A DNA stretch of 64,000 nt from Diplonema japonicum (Eukaryota > Euglenozoa > Diplonemea > Diplonemida > Diplonemidae): positions 1 through 64,000 of the forward strand of contig OZ025665.1 in assembly GCA_964019335.1 (NCBI GenBank), in the 5' to 3' direction. The translations under genes and the position numbers were made by a program. The stretch's first letter is position 1, and each line of letters starts with the position of its first letter. This document shows positions 1 through 10,856 of this stretch, in pieces. The notes below the pieces were generated by a model. It saw nothing but the letters and a program-made list of their open reading frames with translations. It did no database searches and was not told the origin of the DNA.

Positions 1-3000
1 CCCTGTCAGGTAGAACGCCGCCTCAGCTACCTCCTCCTCCATTCCTGTAGCCGCAGCTTCCCGTTCCATCGCCTCCTGATCCTCCCGCTCCCTCCTCTCC
101 TCCTGGGAGTGCTGCTCCGCTTCCGAGTCCAGTTCCATCTTCTCCACCAGAACCTTCCCCTTCCTGATGGCCGCCCTCGCCACGCCCTTGACCACGGCCG
201 CCGACACTGCGGCCTTCATGTCGTTGAAGACCTCCACCCTGTGTCGTCGCGTCCTCTTCGCTGCTTCAGATGCCACCTCCTTCAAGAACTCCCTGGCCTG
301 CCCTGCCAGACCCCCAAACGTTTCCACCGCAAAAGGGCGGAACTGCTTGTGAGCCTCCTTGCACGCTTCCATGTGCTTCTTGTTCTTCGCCTCCTGGGCC
401 TTGTTCGCAGCGTAGCCAGCAGTTTTTGAGGCCTGTTCCAGGTTGCCCACCGTCCGAGGGTGCACCACCGTCACATCCACCGCCAGCCCGTGGCCGTTTC
501 CTTGTATCCCGCTCGGGAGGAGGATGTCCGCTGGCTTTGCCGATGAGCCAGCCACGATGTGCTTCTCCTCCCTGACCACATCTATCGCCCCCTCCCTGCA
601 CTGGTCATACAGGACGTCCCTCACCCCGTTGTGGCGGTGTTGCGTGGTCCCTCCGTTCTTGCAGCACTGCGCGTGGTCTCCTCGGGCGTCCATTTCCTCC
701 CCGCAGTTCAAGCACTGTGTGCCCTCTTGGTATAGAGGCGCCCCGAGCCACCACCTCGTCGCCACCTTGAACTCCTCATCGTTCATCAGGTTGCCATGGG
801 TGAGGGGGGCCACCAGCCATGCCCCGGCTCCTTGCATCGCCGTCCCGCGGATCCTGGCCTTGTCTTCCTTCCCTGCCTCCCCCAGGAGGCCTTGCCATGC
901 GCTGTCCTCGAGAATGAGGGACAGGAGCCTCTGCTGAGCTGCCTTCGGGTAGTCCTTCAAGAGCCCCACGCTCATCAGGGCCGCCTCGCCCGGGACCTTC
1001 TCGTTCAGCCACCTGCAGTGCTCCTCCCAGTCTGCCGCGGAATCCCAGTCGTACATGGGGTCGATCTCCTGGGAGATGTTCCGCGTCGCCACCAGGGATG
1101 CGATGTTCGCCACTCTCAGGTGCTCCTGGCAGCTCCTCAGGCCCAGCCCTCCCCTCCTTACTGCTAGGCTTGCTTGTTTCCACTGGTGCCCCTCCAGCTC
1201 CCCTCCCGCCAGGCACCCCATCGTCGATCTGACCAACTCGTCGAACCTCTGCATGGCGTCCCCAACATGGGTCTCAGGGATGGTCCGCATGAAGTGCACC
1301 ATCTTGCCGAAAGACTGGCAGCTGCGAAGGAGGGCGTACCCCGACTGTGCCCGCATCTTCGACTGCATCCGGAAGGTCTCCGCCAGCCTGTCGATCTTCC
1401 TGTGGAGGAAGGCGGTCGTGTACTCCGGTGTGCCGATCGGTGCCCCTAGCAGCTCGAAGTTGCCGTCGCGGGACACTTTGTCCTTTCTGAAGCCCTTGAA
1501 GCCCCACTCGGCTGGGTCGTTGGGCTTCTCCCCGCGTACCCAGATGAGTTCGCATTTCGCCGGCTTCACCGACAGGTGAACATCTGCGCTCAACTCCGTC
1601 AGGATGTCCACCGCCTTCCTCACTTGCTCCACCTCGCCCGCGAAGACCCCATCGTCCAGGTAAAACTGACAGATGTCCAAGTCCGTCTGTTCCTTGACCT
1701 TTTCAATGATGGGTTGGAGGGCGAGGGAGAAGAAGAGGGGTCCCAGAGGATCCCCTTGCTGCACACCCTCCTTCGACTGCAGGACCTTCCCATCCCCGTA
1801 CAGCAGGTTCGTGGGATTCTTGTAACAAAGTTGCGCCCATTTTTCCGCCCCAGCAGCCTTCGCCCTCACTTGTCGCAAGATCTCGTGCCTGCTCATAGAA
1901 TTGAAGGCGTTCGCGTAGTCCACCTTCACGATTACCCTGTTTCCCTCTCCCTGTTCCCTCTCCCTCTTCACGTATTGCCTAAAGGTGTGCACAGCCGCTT
2001 CCATGCCCGCCGGCACCGCCACCCCCAGTTGACCACCTTTCCTCAAGTACTCCGTGGCAACTGCAGGGGCTATTTTCACGACCAGGGCTTTCGCCACTAA
2101 CCTCCTCAGGCATTCGCCCACCGCGATTGGGCGAACTCCCTTGTCCGGCTTCTTCAGCGGAGTAAGTGAACCGCCTGCTAGGAACGGGACGACGTCACTC
2201 GGGACCTCCCCCTGGACCATCACATTGCACGTCCTTGTCAGCGACTCTGTGATCCCTTTCGCCTTCGCCCTGCCCTCCACAGCTGCCCGGAGATGTTCCA
2301 CGCTGAGGCCCGAAGGGCCCGCCGACTTCCCCTTGCCCAGGTCCTGCAGGGTGCGGACACACTCCAGGGGTGTAAGCACTTCCGCCTCTTCCGGCTCCCC
2401 CAGGTCCAGCAGGCTCGGGTCATGCATTGGTCTCGGGTGTAGCGCCTCGAGTTTCCTCTCTGTGTCCTCGTCGTCGTCCGCTAGCCCTACCGCCGTCAAG
2501 GCCGCATTCGCCTGGGAGAATCTCATCTCCCTGGTCAGCGTCTCCGCTCTGCTCAGGCGTGTCTCCTCCGTCGGCTCCTTCGGAGGTACATACTTAGGCT
2601 TCGGCAGGTCCTCCCACAGCTCCTTGTGTTCTCCCCTCAGCCACTGTGCGAGCTTGTTCTTGTTGTTCTTCTCGTTGGTCTTCCTCCTATCCTTCCCACC
2701 CTTGCGCTTCGAGAGGCACACCTTGGGGAGCATCATGAGCATGACCCAGGACTCGTAGGTCTTCTCTTCCACTACCCTGTCCATGCATTGTTTGAGTGCC
2801 ACACTCCAGTCCCTCCTCAGGCTGTCTGGGACCCACTTCAGCACCCTTACTTTTGCCGACATCACTTCATCCAGGGAGGGGAGCTCCGACCTGTGCGGCG
2901 CCGCGCATCTCTCGGTGGGGGCGAACTCTCCCATCTCCTTCAGGCACTCCTCGTGCGCACCCTTCTCCGTGCTCGCCAGTCTCCCACAGACACACGGGCG

Positions 3001-5611
3001 CAGGCCTATGCCCCGCAGATCCGCCTGCGATACCTCCGACTCCATCAGGTGATCGTTCAGGTGCTCCGTCAGGGTCGCGAACGACATGAAGGCCCTCCCC
3101 TTCATCCTTAGCGACCTCTCGCACCCATACACGGGGCAGTACAGGTCTGTCTTTGACTTCAACGGGGCGGCTTCCTCCGCTCTTCCGACCCCCGGGTCCA
3201 CTCTTTTCTCTACTGGATCCGATACCTTCATGAAGTCTTCGCTAGGTGCCGCTGCGGGTTGCACCCCTGGCGCCTGCGACCTCACGCTGTAGGCCCACCC
3301 TCTCATCCTTTCCATCTGTTGTGTGTCTGCCTCCACCGGGTCATAGTGCTCGCCGTTGAAGCCCATGACGATGTGCGACCCTGCCGTCCCCAGGTCCACA
3401 CCCTCTGCCGCTATCTCCAGCACCGACCACTCGCCTCCCACCACCACTAGGATAGGCCTCTGCCAAAGATCCGAGGCCGCCACCAGACATACGTGGTCTC
3501 CCCACGACTTGTCCTTGCTCATCTCCCTGACGTATTCCTCCAGGCCCTGGCTGCCCTCCTCCATGAAAGGCGAGTACTTCCCAGCCTCGGCCCGCATGTG
3601 CTCCATCACTTCTGCCCTCACCTCTGCGTGCTTCCGTTCATCTCGGTGGAGGAAGTGGGCGATGGCTCGGAACATACAGTTCCCGTCTCCCGCCACTGGG
3701 ACCAGTCTCGCGCCCGTGAACGATATGAGTGCATCCATTGTTGCTCTTCCGTCACCCTGGAGGCTTGGCTTGGCCTGCTGGGGCTTCTTCTTCTTCGACT
3801 TGGTTTTCCCGGCACCCGCCTGGTTCGAGCATTCCGGACACTTTTTGCTGCTAGCCGCGCATATTCCCGGGCAGCTCTCGCATATTCCAAAACCCATCTC
3901 CACTACCTGCTCCGCCGTGATGCCGTCTTGCTTCCGCCAGTGACCAGCGACATGGTACCGGAGTCCCCCCTTGGTCTTCGCCTTGAAGTCGCAGCTTTTG
4001 CACTCGAATGCTGCCCCTCCTCTCAAGGCACCTCCTGGGAGGGCGACACTGCGTCTCGAGCATGGGGGGGGCTCGGCGGTTGCTTTCAGCCCCTGATGGA
4101 AGGGGAGGGGAAGGGACTGGGGAAACGGAGGAGGAGGGGGTAGTGGAGACGAGGGAAGGAAGTGGGGGTTAGAAGAGCTCCTGCCCCCAACCTTGAATGA
4201 AGGTCTGCCAGGCCTTCTACCCACCCACCTTCTCCTCGTTCTCCTCGTGGGACGCGACCCTTCCCCTTGTGCACTTGAGTGGCCACCAAGGTCTGGGGCA
4301 GGGGCGAGGGTGACAAGGCAGCATAGAAGGTGGAACAGAATGGGGAGGGCAACCCTCCACCCACTACTCTCCACTTCCCTTTCCGCCTGCCCTTCCTCCA
4401 GCCTCCTGCGCCTCGTTCTTGCTTCCCTCCTGCCTGCGTTCTTCGCTTCCCTTCTCGCTCTCTTCCTCTCCTGCCTCCCTGCCTCTTCCCTGTCGGCCTC
4501 TGCTTCCCTGGCCGCCTGCCTCCTCCGCCTCCTCGCCTCCAGAGCAGCCTCCGTCCTCCTCCTCTTCCTCTCCTTCTTCTTCGGGGCTGCCTCCTTCTTC
4601 CTCCCAGTTCGCACACCCCTGCGCCTTTCCCTGGGTGGGTTCCACCGGGTCGCCCTGCCAGCCGTTTCCACCGTGTCTCCTCCCACTATTCCTTGGAGTG
4701 GGGGCAGGGCGTGCGTGGACGGTGGGCGCGGTCCCTCTTGGGGTCTCCTCAAAGTCCTGAGGTAGACCTTATTCCCCATATGCACGTCTACATAGGGGGG
4801 AAGGGGTGCCTTCGCTGGGGCAGGTGCGGGTTGGGTGTGTGGCCTAGGGGCAGGGTCCCGGTGGCTCTCAGGGGGGATGGGTATGTCTCCTACAGGGGGT
4901 GGGGGTGGAGTTATTAGTGGAGGGGGGCTGGTGGGGGGCTGCACATGCTTGTCCTTTTCGGGGGAGGAGGGTGGGTTTGGTAGTGGGAGGGGGTTGGTGG
5001 GGGGCTGTACAGGGGTAGGGAGGGGGCTGGTCTCACGCGGGTCCTCCGGATGGCAGGGGGTTGGGTCGGGGACACATCTGAGGGTGACGGAGACCCTCCG
5101 GCCCTCCGTCGCTCCTGCCGGGATGGTGTGTGTCCACCCGTGCCTCGCTTCCCCCTCCAGCACCGCCCACGACCTGGGGGGGACGTGGAAGCGTGCTTCC
5201 TTCCCACCCTTTCGGAACACCATTTTCGTCGGTGTTCCGAACGAGAGGATCAGCACGATCCCCCCCAGCACCCGGTCGTCGGTGTGCTCCGCGATCCCCA
5301 CCCCAGGCTGGTAGCTATTAACCAGCACCTGGTTGGGGACCCCCTCCAGCCCCGCCTCCTCCCACGCCCTCTTCACCCAGGGGACAACCCCCTCGGGGAT
5401 GCCCCTGGTGGGCCTCACCACCCCCCTCTTCCTCCACTCCCAACCCCACTGCTGCACCCTTCGACCGGTGCCACAGTGGGCGAGCTCCTCTCCCTCTTGG
5501 GTGAGGAGCTCCACCGGGAGCTGGAGGGGGAACGGCCCCGTCCGCATTCCCCCCGGCCTTTCCCCCTTCTCGAGCCGCCAGGGGGCGCCCTTCCTCTCCC
5601 CGTTCTTGCCC

Positions 5612-5613
<2 letters not shown>
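1..5613 (-). CDS. Retrotransposon polyprotein: zinc finger, OTU protease, reverse transcriptase, restriction-like endonuclease (partial, intact)
   Basis: Codon-by-codon reading from the ATG at 5613 to base 1 shows no stop in 1871 codons; the protein continues beyond the window. The N-terminal third is proline/arginine-rich. A C2H2/C-rich zinc-binding stretch lies near residues 530-600. The OTU-type cysteine protease domain has its catalytic Cys in GDGNCMF (Cys ~646) and His in NGEHYDP (His ~756). The reverse transcriptase carries the catalytic box QFYLDDGVF (Asp ~1320-1321). A C-C-H-C cluster near 1632 precedes the endonuclease, with KPAD (Asp ~1696) and the second acidic residue in LAVDVTVVHP (Asp ~1713). 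Known roles: RT copies the element's RNA at a nick made by the endonuclease (target-primed reverse transcription). The OTU domain could cleave ubiquitin-like substrates or the polyprotein; that is inference. The intact frame suggests recent activity. Confidence 0.88.
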
Positions 5614-5645
<32 letters not shown>

Positions 5646-5881
5646 AAGGAAAAGAGAGAAAAGAGAAGAAAGAAAAGAAAGGAAAGAGGATTTCTAGTGG
5701 GTTTCTATGTAAAAACAAACAAAAACAAAAAACAAAAACAAAAAAAAAGAGAAAGGAAAATACAGGGATTTCTAGGTGACTTTTTTTTTTTTTTTTTACA
5801 GATGAACACAGACAACAAAAGAAAGAAAGGAAAGAAAGGGAAGATAAACAAGTCTACTTTTTTTTTTTTTTTTTTTTTTTT

Positions 5882-6115
5882 CTAAGGGAGTTTGCCGACT
5901 TTGACTTGACCGAAGTTGTCAGGGGTCAACACAGTTGTGTCGGGCTTTTCGTGGCCGGAGTAGGGGCCGGGGGTGAGGCTGCTCAGCTGGCGTCTGATGT
6001 GAGACGCTGGTGGAGCTGAGCGCCGGGACTTGGGGGCGGGAGGAGGGAGGGAAACACCAGACAGCGCGCACAGCAACAGCACAGCACCGACAACCCACAC
6101 AGCAACACCACACAC
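5882..6115 (-). CDS. 77-aa leader ORF: signal peptide followed by thioredoxin-like N-terminus, in the block shared by both elements
   Basis: The ORF begins MCGVAVWVVGAVLLLCALSG, a textbook hydrophobic signal peptide. After a short linker it reaches TVLTPDNFGQVKVGK, which resembles the first strand of a protein disulphide isomerase/thioredoxin domain (LTxxNFxxxV). It then stops just before the place where a CGHC active site would follow. It lies directly upstream of copy A. The corresponding block at copy B (16143-16480) is nearly identical but frameshifted. Either this is the first exon of a repeated host gene cut by the elements, or a 5' region captured by the elements. The thioredoxin assignment rests on a short motif only. 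Confidence 0.4.
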   Translation of the reverse strand: MCGVAVWVVGAVLLLCALSGVSLPPPAPKSRRSAPPASHIRRQLSSLTPGPYSGHEKPDTTVLTPDNFGQVKVGKLP

Positions 6116-6205
6116 GCAGCGTTCGACTGCCTGCCGCCTATTTTTTTCTTTTAGGGGGCGGGTTGCTGTAGGTCAGGGGGAGGGTCCCTTCCCTTCCCTT
6201 CCCAA
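5886..6205 (-). repeat. Element-associated 5' block, copy 1
   Basis: About 300 bp that recur at 16143-16480 with only scattered substitutions and small indels, about 95% identical by eye. The block runs from the CCCTT microsatellite through a G-rich stretch to the motif GTAGACTTGTTTATCTTCC just upstream of each element's own sequence. Similarity stops abruptly after that motif. Confidence 0.85.
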
Positions 6206-6216
6206 TAAACTTTTTT

Positions 6217-6287
6217 AAAAAGGGGGACTTGAGAAAATAAATAAAAAGGGGGACTTGAGAAAATAAATAAAAAGGGGGACTTGAGAA
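6217..6287. repeat. 26-bp tandem repeat, about 2.8 copies
   Basis: The unit, containing AGGGGGACTTGAGAAAATAA, is repeated back to back without a mismatch. It sits immediately upstream of the 5' block of copy A and is followed by a run of T. It is probably a local slippage minisatellite. Confidence 0.8.
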
Positions 6288-6289
6288 TG

Positions 6290-6733
6290 TTTTTTTTTTT
6301 TTTTTTTTTTCTTCAAAAGACACACAAGGCACGATAAATCTTAAGAGAAAATAAAAATATTCCAAAACAGACAATCAAGTTCCAACCTGGGAGGAAGGCA
6401 TGGGTTTCTCTTTTTCTTTATGGGAGGGAGAGGGGAAGAAGAAGAAGCAACTCCAAATGATAAAAATTCAAAAATAAAAATCTCAAAAAAGGCTTAAAAG
6501 AAGAAGAGGCAAATTCAAAAACATACTAGGGAGGAATGAGTGGGGCAGGGGGTAAAATTTAGGAGGGGGAAAGAGGGAGAATCAAAAAAGGGGAAAGGGG
6601 CAGAGTGACCAATGTCCACTCTCCTCCTGCGAGTCGTCTTGGATCCATTTTTTTTTTTTTTTTTGTTTTATAGTGTGTGTTGGGGGGGAGGGGATCCTTT
6701 CAATAAAGTACAGAAACTGTAGCTTTAGAATCG
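6290..6733. other. AT-rich spacer, no gene seen
   Basis: A- and T-rich sequence with homopolymer runs, including a T run at 6290-6310 and another at 6649-6664. No coding frame with protein-like composition, no RNA gene and no clear element ends were recognised. Confidence 0.6.
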
Positions 6734-7444
6734 TTGGTGGACGGGAAGCCCCTCGAGATTGATTCGCCGGAGGTCAGTGGGAACAGGGGTCTGGCGAGGA
6801 AGAGGGTGCCCTCGAATGAGGCTCAGTCCGCCCAGCGGACCCCAAAAGTGAAGAAGGGTCGCGGCCAGCTGGACGTAAGAGAGTCGAGCCTAGCCGCTGG
6901 CATGCGCGTGCTGTTCGGAGCGGTTCCGCCCCCTTCCCTGACCCCCTTGGCCGTGGGTAGCAGGCCGCCGCAGGAGGAAGGCGAAACGGTGCAATCTCCC
7001 ATTCCGGGGGCGAGCGGTGCAGGGCTCTACTCTCCAGAGGCGAGGTTCCCGGAGGCGCCTGTGGTGTCCATGGCCGCGGACCTGTGCGAGTCGGACGGGA
7101 TGGAGGCACATTCGGCCTCCTCCGGTGTGGACAGAGAGCCTTCGCCCGCTCGTCCGTCGCAGTCTCCCGTGCTGGGGGCTGAAGGCGGGGGGCGCCTCTC
7201 TCCGGAGGTCAGTACCCCAGAAACCTCCAACCCCGATGTCCGGGTAGAGGGCGGGGAAAAGGTCGCCAGAAAAAGGGTACCTTCCCACGAGACCCAGTCG
7301 GCCCAACGCGCCGCTAAGGTCGGGAAGGGCCCTGTCCAACGAGATGTGAGGGGGCCCCAGGGTGGTCGATCCACCCCCTGGGCTCGCAAGGGCCCAGGGC
7401 TTGAGCAGCCAACATTAAGGGTTCCTGAGGGAAGCCCACTTTAG
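6734..7444 (+). CDS. GC-rich plus-strand coding fragment with internal protein repeat, unknown function
   Basis: An open frame of about 236 codons starting at a TTG, so the true start is unknown. It is far more GC-rich than its flanks. The product carries two diverged copies of a segment built on ARKRVPSNEAQSAQR and ARKRVPSHETQSAQR, each preceded by SPEVS and followed by a lysine-rich stretch. A plausible 3' exon follows: a polypyrimidine tract ending in CAG at 7909-7911, then an open charged stretch to a TAA near 8022-8024. This would be the only protein-coding unit on the plus strand in the window. It could be a fragment of another retroelement's gag-like ORF or a host gene remnant. No family is recognised. 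Confidence 0.3.
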   Translation: MVDGKPLEIDSPEVSGNRGLARKRVPSNEAQSAQRTPKVKKGRGQLDVRESSLAAGMRVLFGAVPPPSLTPLAVGSRPPQEEGETVQSPIPGASGAGLYSPEARFPEAPVVSMAADLCESDGMEAHSASSGVDREPSPARPSQSPVLGAEGGGRLSPEVSTPETSNPDVRVEGGEKVARKRVPSHETQSAQRAAKVGKGPVQRDVRGPQGGRSTPWARKGPGLEQPTLRVPEGSPL

Positions 7445-7448
7445 AATT

Positions 7449-7451
<3 letters not shown>

Positions 7452-7488
<37 letters not shown>
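7452..7488 (-). repeat. 37-nt T tract (possible poly(A) tail of a minus-strand insertion)
   Basis: An unbroken T run on the plus strand, equal to poly(A) on the minus strand. All elements here are on the minus strand, so it may mark the 3' end of copy B or of another insertion. Homopolymers are common in this genome, so the link is only suggestive. Confidence 0.4.
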
Positions 7489-7628
7489 CCATTACAACAA
7501 ATCGACAATGGGGAAAAAAAAAAAAAAGAAAGATAGCAAAAGAAAAAAAAAGGGGACCGGGAGTTTTCCCCCCTGAAGTTCCTTTGTTAAAACATGTTTG
7601 CTGTTGGGTTTCCGTTTCTTTTCTTTTT

Positions 7629-7829
7629 GGTTTAACTAGGAGTTTTCCTTCTACAGCTTGTTTGCTGATGGTTTTGAGTTGATTCTCTTTTATTTTTATT
7701 TTTATCTTTGGTTTAACTACAAGTTTTCCTACAGCTTGTTTGCTGATGGCTTTAAGTTGACTCTTTTTTATTTTTATTTTTGGTTTAACTAGAAGTTTTC
7801 CTTCTACAGCTTGTTCGCTGACGGGTGGG
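7629..7829. repeat. Minisatellite of 72-81-bp units, nearly three copies
   Basis: Units start at 7629, 7710 and 7782 with GGTTTAACTA and contain ACAGCTTGTTTGCTGATGG; the third is truncated. On the minus strand the repeat is open and encodes a repeating lysine-rich peptide (KLLVKPKIKIKK and variants). That is probably a consequence of the repeat rather than a gene. Confidence 0.75.
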
Positions 7830-7840
7830 TTTATCGGGCG

Positions 7841-7870
7841 GGCTTCCATAGCTGGTGATCTATGGAAGCC
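7841..7870. repeat. Perfect 11-bp hairpin
   Basis: GGCTTCCATAG at 7841-7851 and its exact reverse complement at 7860-7870 enclose an 8-nt loop. On the plus strand it is followed by a T-rich tract. It adjoins the minisatellite and may belong to the 3' region of copy B. Confidence 0.75.
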
Positions 7871-8029
7871 TTCCCAGATTTTTTCTTTTTTTTTTTTTTT
7901 TTTTTTTCAGGCCGGGCTGGGGAAGGACGACAAGACCACCAACGGAGGAGAAACCGCTGCAGAAAGGGGAAAGGTGCAGGAAGACGAAGAGGACGAGAGG
8001 GCGTCTCACAAAGACTCCCTTTAATTCAT

Positions 8030-8758
8030 ATATCTTTTATTTTCCTTTTTATTTTTCTTTTCTTTATTTTCTTTCTCCCAACCCAACCCCCGAAAAAAAA
8101 GAAAAGAAAAGAAAAGATTCATTCCTCCCTAGTTTATTATATTTTGCATCAGGTTCGCCGAGAAAATAAAAGGAAAAACAAAGAAAGAGAACGGCAGCCA
8201 AATTTTAAATTTTTATTTTATCATCAAAGGAGGTTTGAAAAAGAGAAAAATTAAAGAGAAGAAAGAGACCTTTTTCTCCTCTATCGATAAGTGGTTCACG
8301 AACTCGAATCTTTATCACCACTTTTTAGTGCATGCCAGATTTTTTTTTTTTCTCCCGCCTTGTTAAAGAAGTTTTAATTTACTAATAAAAAAAAAAAGTG
8401 AAAAGAGGAGTAGAAGACGATCCGGTGGGGGGCATGGGAACCATAAACCGTGTCTTCCATCGCGATCGGCAAGGCGGGGGCTTTTCCGTCCCATGGGTGA
8501 AAAGAGGCGGATAAAACCACTATTCCGGACCCCCCCCCAACACTGAGCATGCACTTTTTCCCCCCAAAAAAAAAAAAAAAAAAAAAAAAAGGAAAAAAAA
8601 AAAAAAATCTAAGTGGTTCTATCTAGCCTGGCCGTTGTAGCACCTGTTCCCTATTCTTTTATTTTTCCCTTTTTTTTTTCTCAGAAAAAAAAAAAAAAAA
8701 AAGTTTCAGATCTTCCTATGGCGGGGGGGGGAGACCAGCCCCCCACACCCCCGCTGGC
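8030..8758. other. AT-rich spacer / probable 3' region of copy B
   Basis: Alternating A and T homopolymers (for example A runs at 8566-8590 and 8685-8702) with a GC-rich patch at 8415-8545. No protein gene was recognised. It lies just downstream of the last ORF of copy B and may include its 3' untranslated region. Confidence 0.45.
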
Positions 8759-10687
8759 CTATCTGGCCAGCGAGCCTTTGGACCTCTTCTTGTGGGGTAT
8801 GGGCCCCACCCGTGCCCTCCCCGACTCGAGCTGCAGCCAAGCCACCGCACTGTTCACCGGGGCCCAGTTCTCCTTGTTGCGCACCTTGACCGTGTCCCGC
8901 ACCAGGTCGTCGCTCCCCAGCTCTTCCATCAACCTGTGCTCCGCCAAGAACTTGAACTGGGGCCCGGTCATCCCCTTGAGCTCACCCCTGCATATGTTGG
9001 CTTCGACCACGGTGCCATCCGCCCCCGTACCCTTCAGATAGATGTAGCCACCCTCCACACAATCCGAGTCAGTACTGGCCGATCGGGCCCGGGCCCGCTT
9101 CTTGTCCTTCTTGCTCCACTTCAGCTCTTCCAGGGTGGGGAGGTCCGTGGCAACCACCTCAGGCCGCCTCTCCCTGTCTTCCTCCTTCTTCCGGGCCAAC
9201 AGCCCAAGGTACCTCTCACGAGGAGGTACCTCTCAGGAGACGTCCTCGAACAACCCCGGGACCGTCACCACCGCTGACTGCAGGTCGACCTCTTCAACAC
9301 CCATCTTCCGCAGATGGTCCTGGACAGTGCGCCTCGTCTCCTTCTCGCAGGGCCCCCTCCCCTCGTAGACGTCGAGGGTGACCTTCCTTCCATCCCTCAC
9401 CCACGCCTTCACTTTGATCAGGTCCTTGACCTTTCCCACTGGGGCCCTTATCCTTGCGTCGCACCTCTCCAAGAACTCACGTAGTGTCACCTTGGTAGCG
9501 CCGGCTCCCGCCGCAATGCCCACTACCCCTTCCTTCCCCGGTGTCGGGTGGTGTCTGCACCCCCGGGTCTGCAACTTGACCACCCTCCATGCCGTTTCCA
9601 GAGTCCCCTTGAGCACGCCACCCTTGAAACGAACAGGTTGCACCGCCGAACACCCACACGCGTACGTGATCTGGAAATCCTGGACCGTCCTCGGGAACTC
9701 GAACTCGCGGTATGTTTCCGACTTCTGCACCTCACAACCCACAATGCGGCTGCGGCGCTCTCCGTCCGACCCACCTTCCAAGCTTGCGAAGTACTGCTTT
9801 ACCATCATGTATCCAAGTCCAGCGATACCAATCTGGCCAGCCATAGCCACCTCCAGTGGAACACCCAGCGACTCGGCCTTCGCAAGAAGCATCTCCTCAG
9901 TCCTCTCCCTTCCAGGGTCCGTTCCTTCTTCAAGGATGATCTCCACCCGGCCCTCGAACTGGATGATGAACTTGAGCAGTCGGTCCCCCGGCCTCGCCCT
10001 CAGTGGCACCATCGCTCTCGGAATTGGGATGCCCATCACCACATCAATCGGGTCAAGCTGAACGAAGTCTCCCCCTACTTCCACCTGCTGTTCCCTTTCC
10101 GGTGCCCCGACTCCCATCAGCTGATCTCCCTCCGGCGTCTGGATCCCACCCCTAGGTGTGTCAGGCCCCGACTGGCTGCCTCCGCTCGGTGCGTTCCCGC
10201 CCTCTTTGGTCCCTTCGGGGGCGTCATCCGCCTGCGGCTTCAGAGTCCTCCCACCGCCCTGTCTCTTCGCAGCTTGTTCCCTACAGAATTCGCTCACGGT
10301 CATCTTCCTCGTAGCAGTTGTCGCACTCTGGTCCCCCTTGTTCGAGTCCCTCTGGGCCTCCGTATCCCCCTTAGGACACTCGTCCAAGGTCTGGTTCACC
10401 GCAGCGTCAGTCGCCCCTTGTCTCTTCCCATCTTCCTGGGCCTTCGGGTCAAGCTCCCCTCCCTGCCCAGCCCTCTCGCTGGATCCTGTTCCGGCCATCT
10501 CCGTGTCTTCTCCTCCCGGCGAGGCTGCTTCGAGTCCTGCTCCCGCTTTCCCTTGTGTTCCACCCTCCACCGGTTCCGCCTTTCGCTGCTGCTGCATTCG
10601 GGCGTCCAGGTCCTTCTTCGTCTGCTCCAGAAGGGCATCCAGCTGGTGGGCCACCGTGATTGGGGGTCCGCCTCCCTGTCCCTTCAC
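8759..10687 (-). pseudogene. Downstream ORF of copy B, unknown function, one in-frame stop
   Basis: A single frame of about 643 codons interrupted once by TGA at 9233-9235. Both parts (10687-9236 and 9232-8759) are in the same frame, and the stop lies inside a small local duplication (AGGTACCTCTC twice). The N-terminal half is low-complexity and charged (E, K, G, Q). The C-terminal half looks folded, with a CGC...GCRHH cysteine/histidine cluster. No ATG is near the 5' end; the frame opens inside the last codons of a possible extended C-terminus of the RT ORF, so it may be translated by reinitiation or frameshifting, or may once have been fused. No family is recognised; a nucleic-acid-binding role is only a guess. 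Copy A's equivalent region is outside the window. Confidence 0.55.
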
Positions 10688-10856
10688 TTCCCGGACGACT
10701 CCTCAGCTTCGGTGGTTTTTTCATTGCCGAAGGAGTCCTCTGTGAGGTCAGTGTTGGATTCAGTGTTGGGTTCGTTGTTCGCTTCCTCGTTGTCCTTTTT
10801 TTCCTCTTCGCCGTCCGGTACCGGGGGCCCTGGATCCAACTGTACAGGCCCTTTGA

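Larger units (their letters stand above)
1..6205 (-). mobile_element. Non-LTR retrotransposon copy A (OTU-RT-RLE type), 3' end outside window
   Basis: A GC-rich element lying on the minus strand between AT-rich flanks. Its coding frame (1-5613) continues past the left edge, so the 3' end and any poly(A) tail are not visible. Upstream of the ORF come A- and T-rich tracts (5615-5880) and then a 300-bp block (5886-6205) that recurs at copy B. The upstream limit is placed at the CCCTT repeat near 6190-6205, where similarity to copy B ends. No LTRs or terminal inverted repeats are visible. The RT plus C-terminal restriction-like endonuclease, with no apurinic endonuclease seen, points to the older site-specific LINE groups; the exact clade needs a tree. 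Confidence 0.85.
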
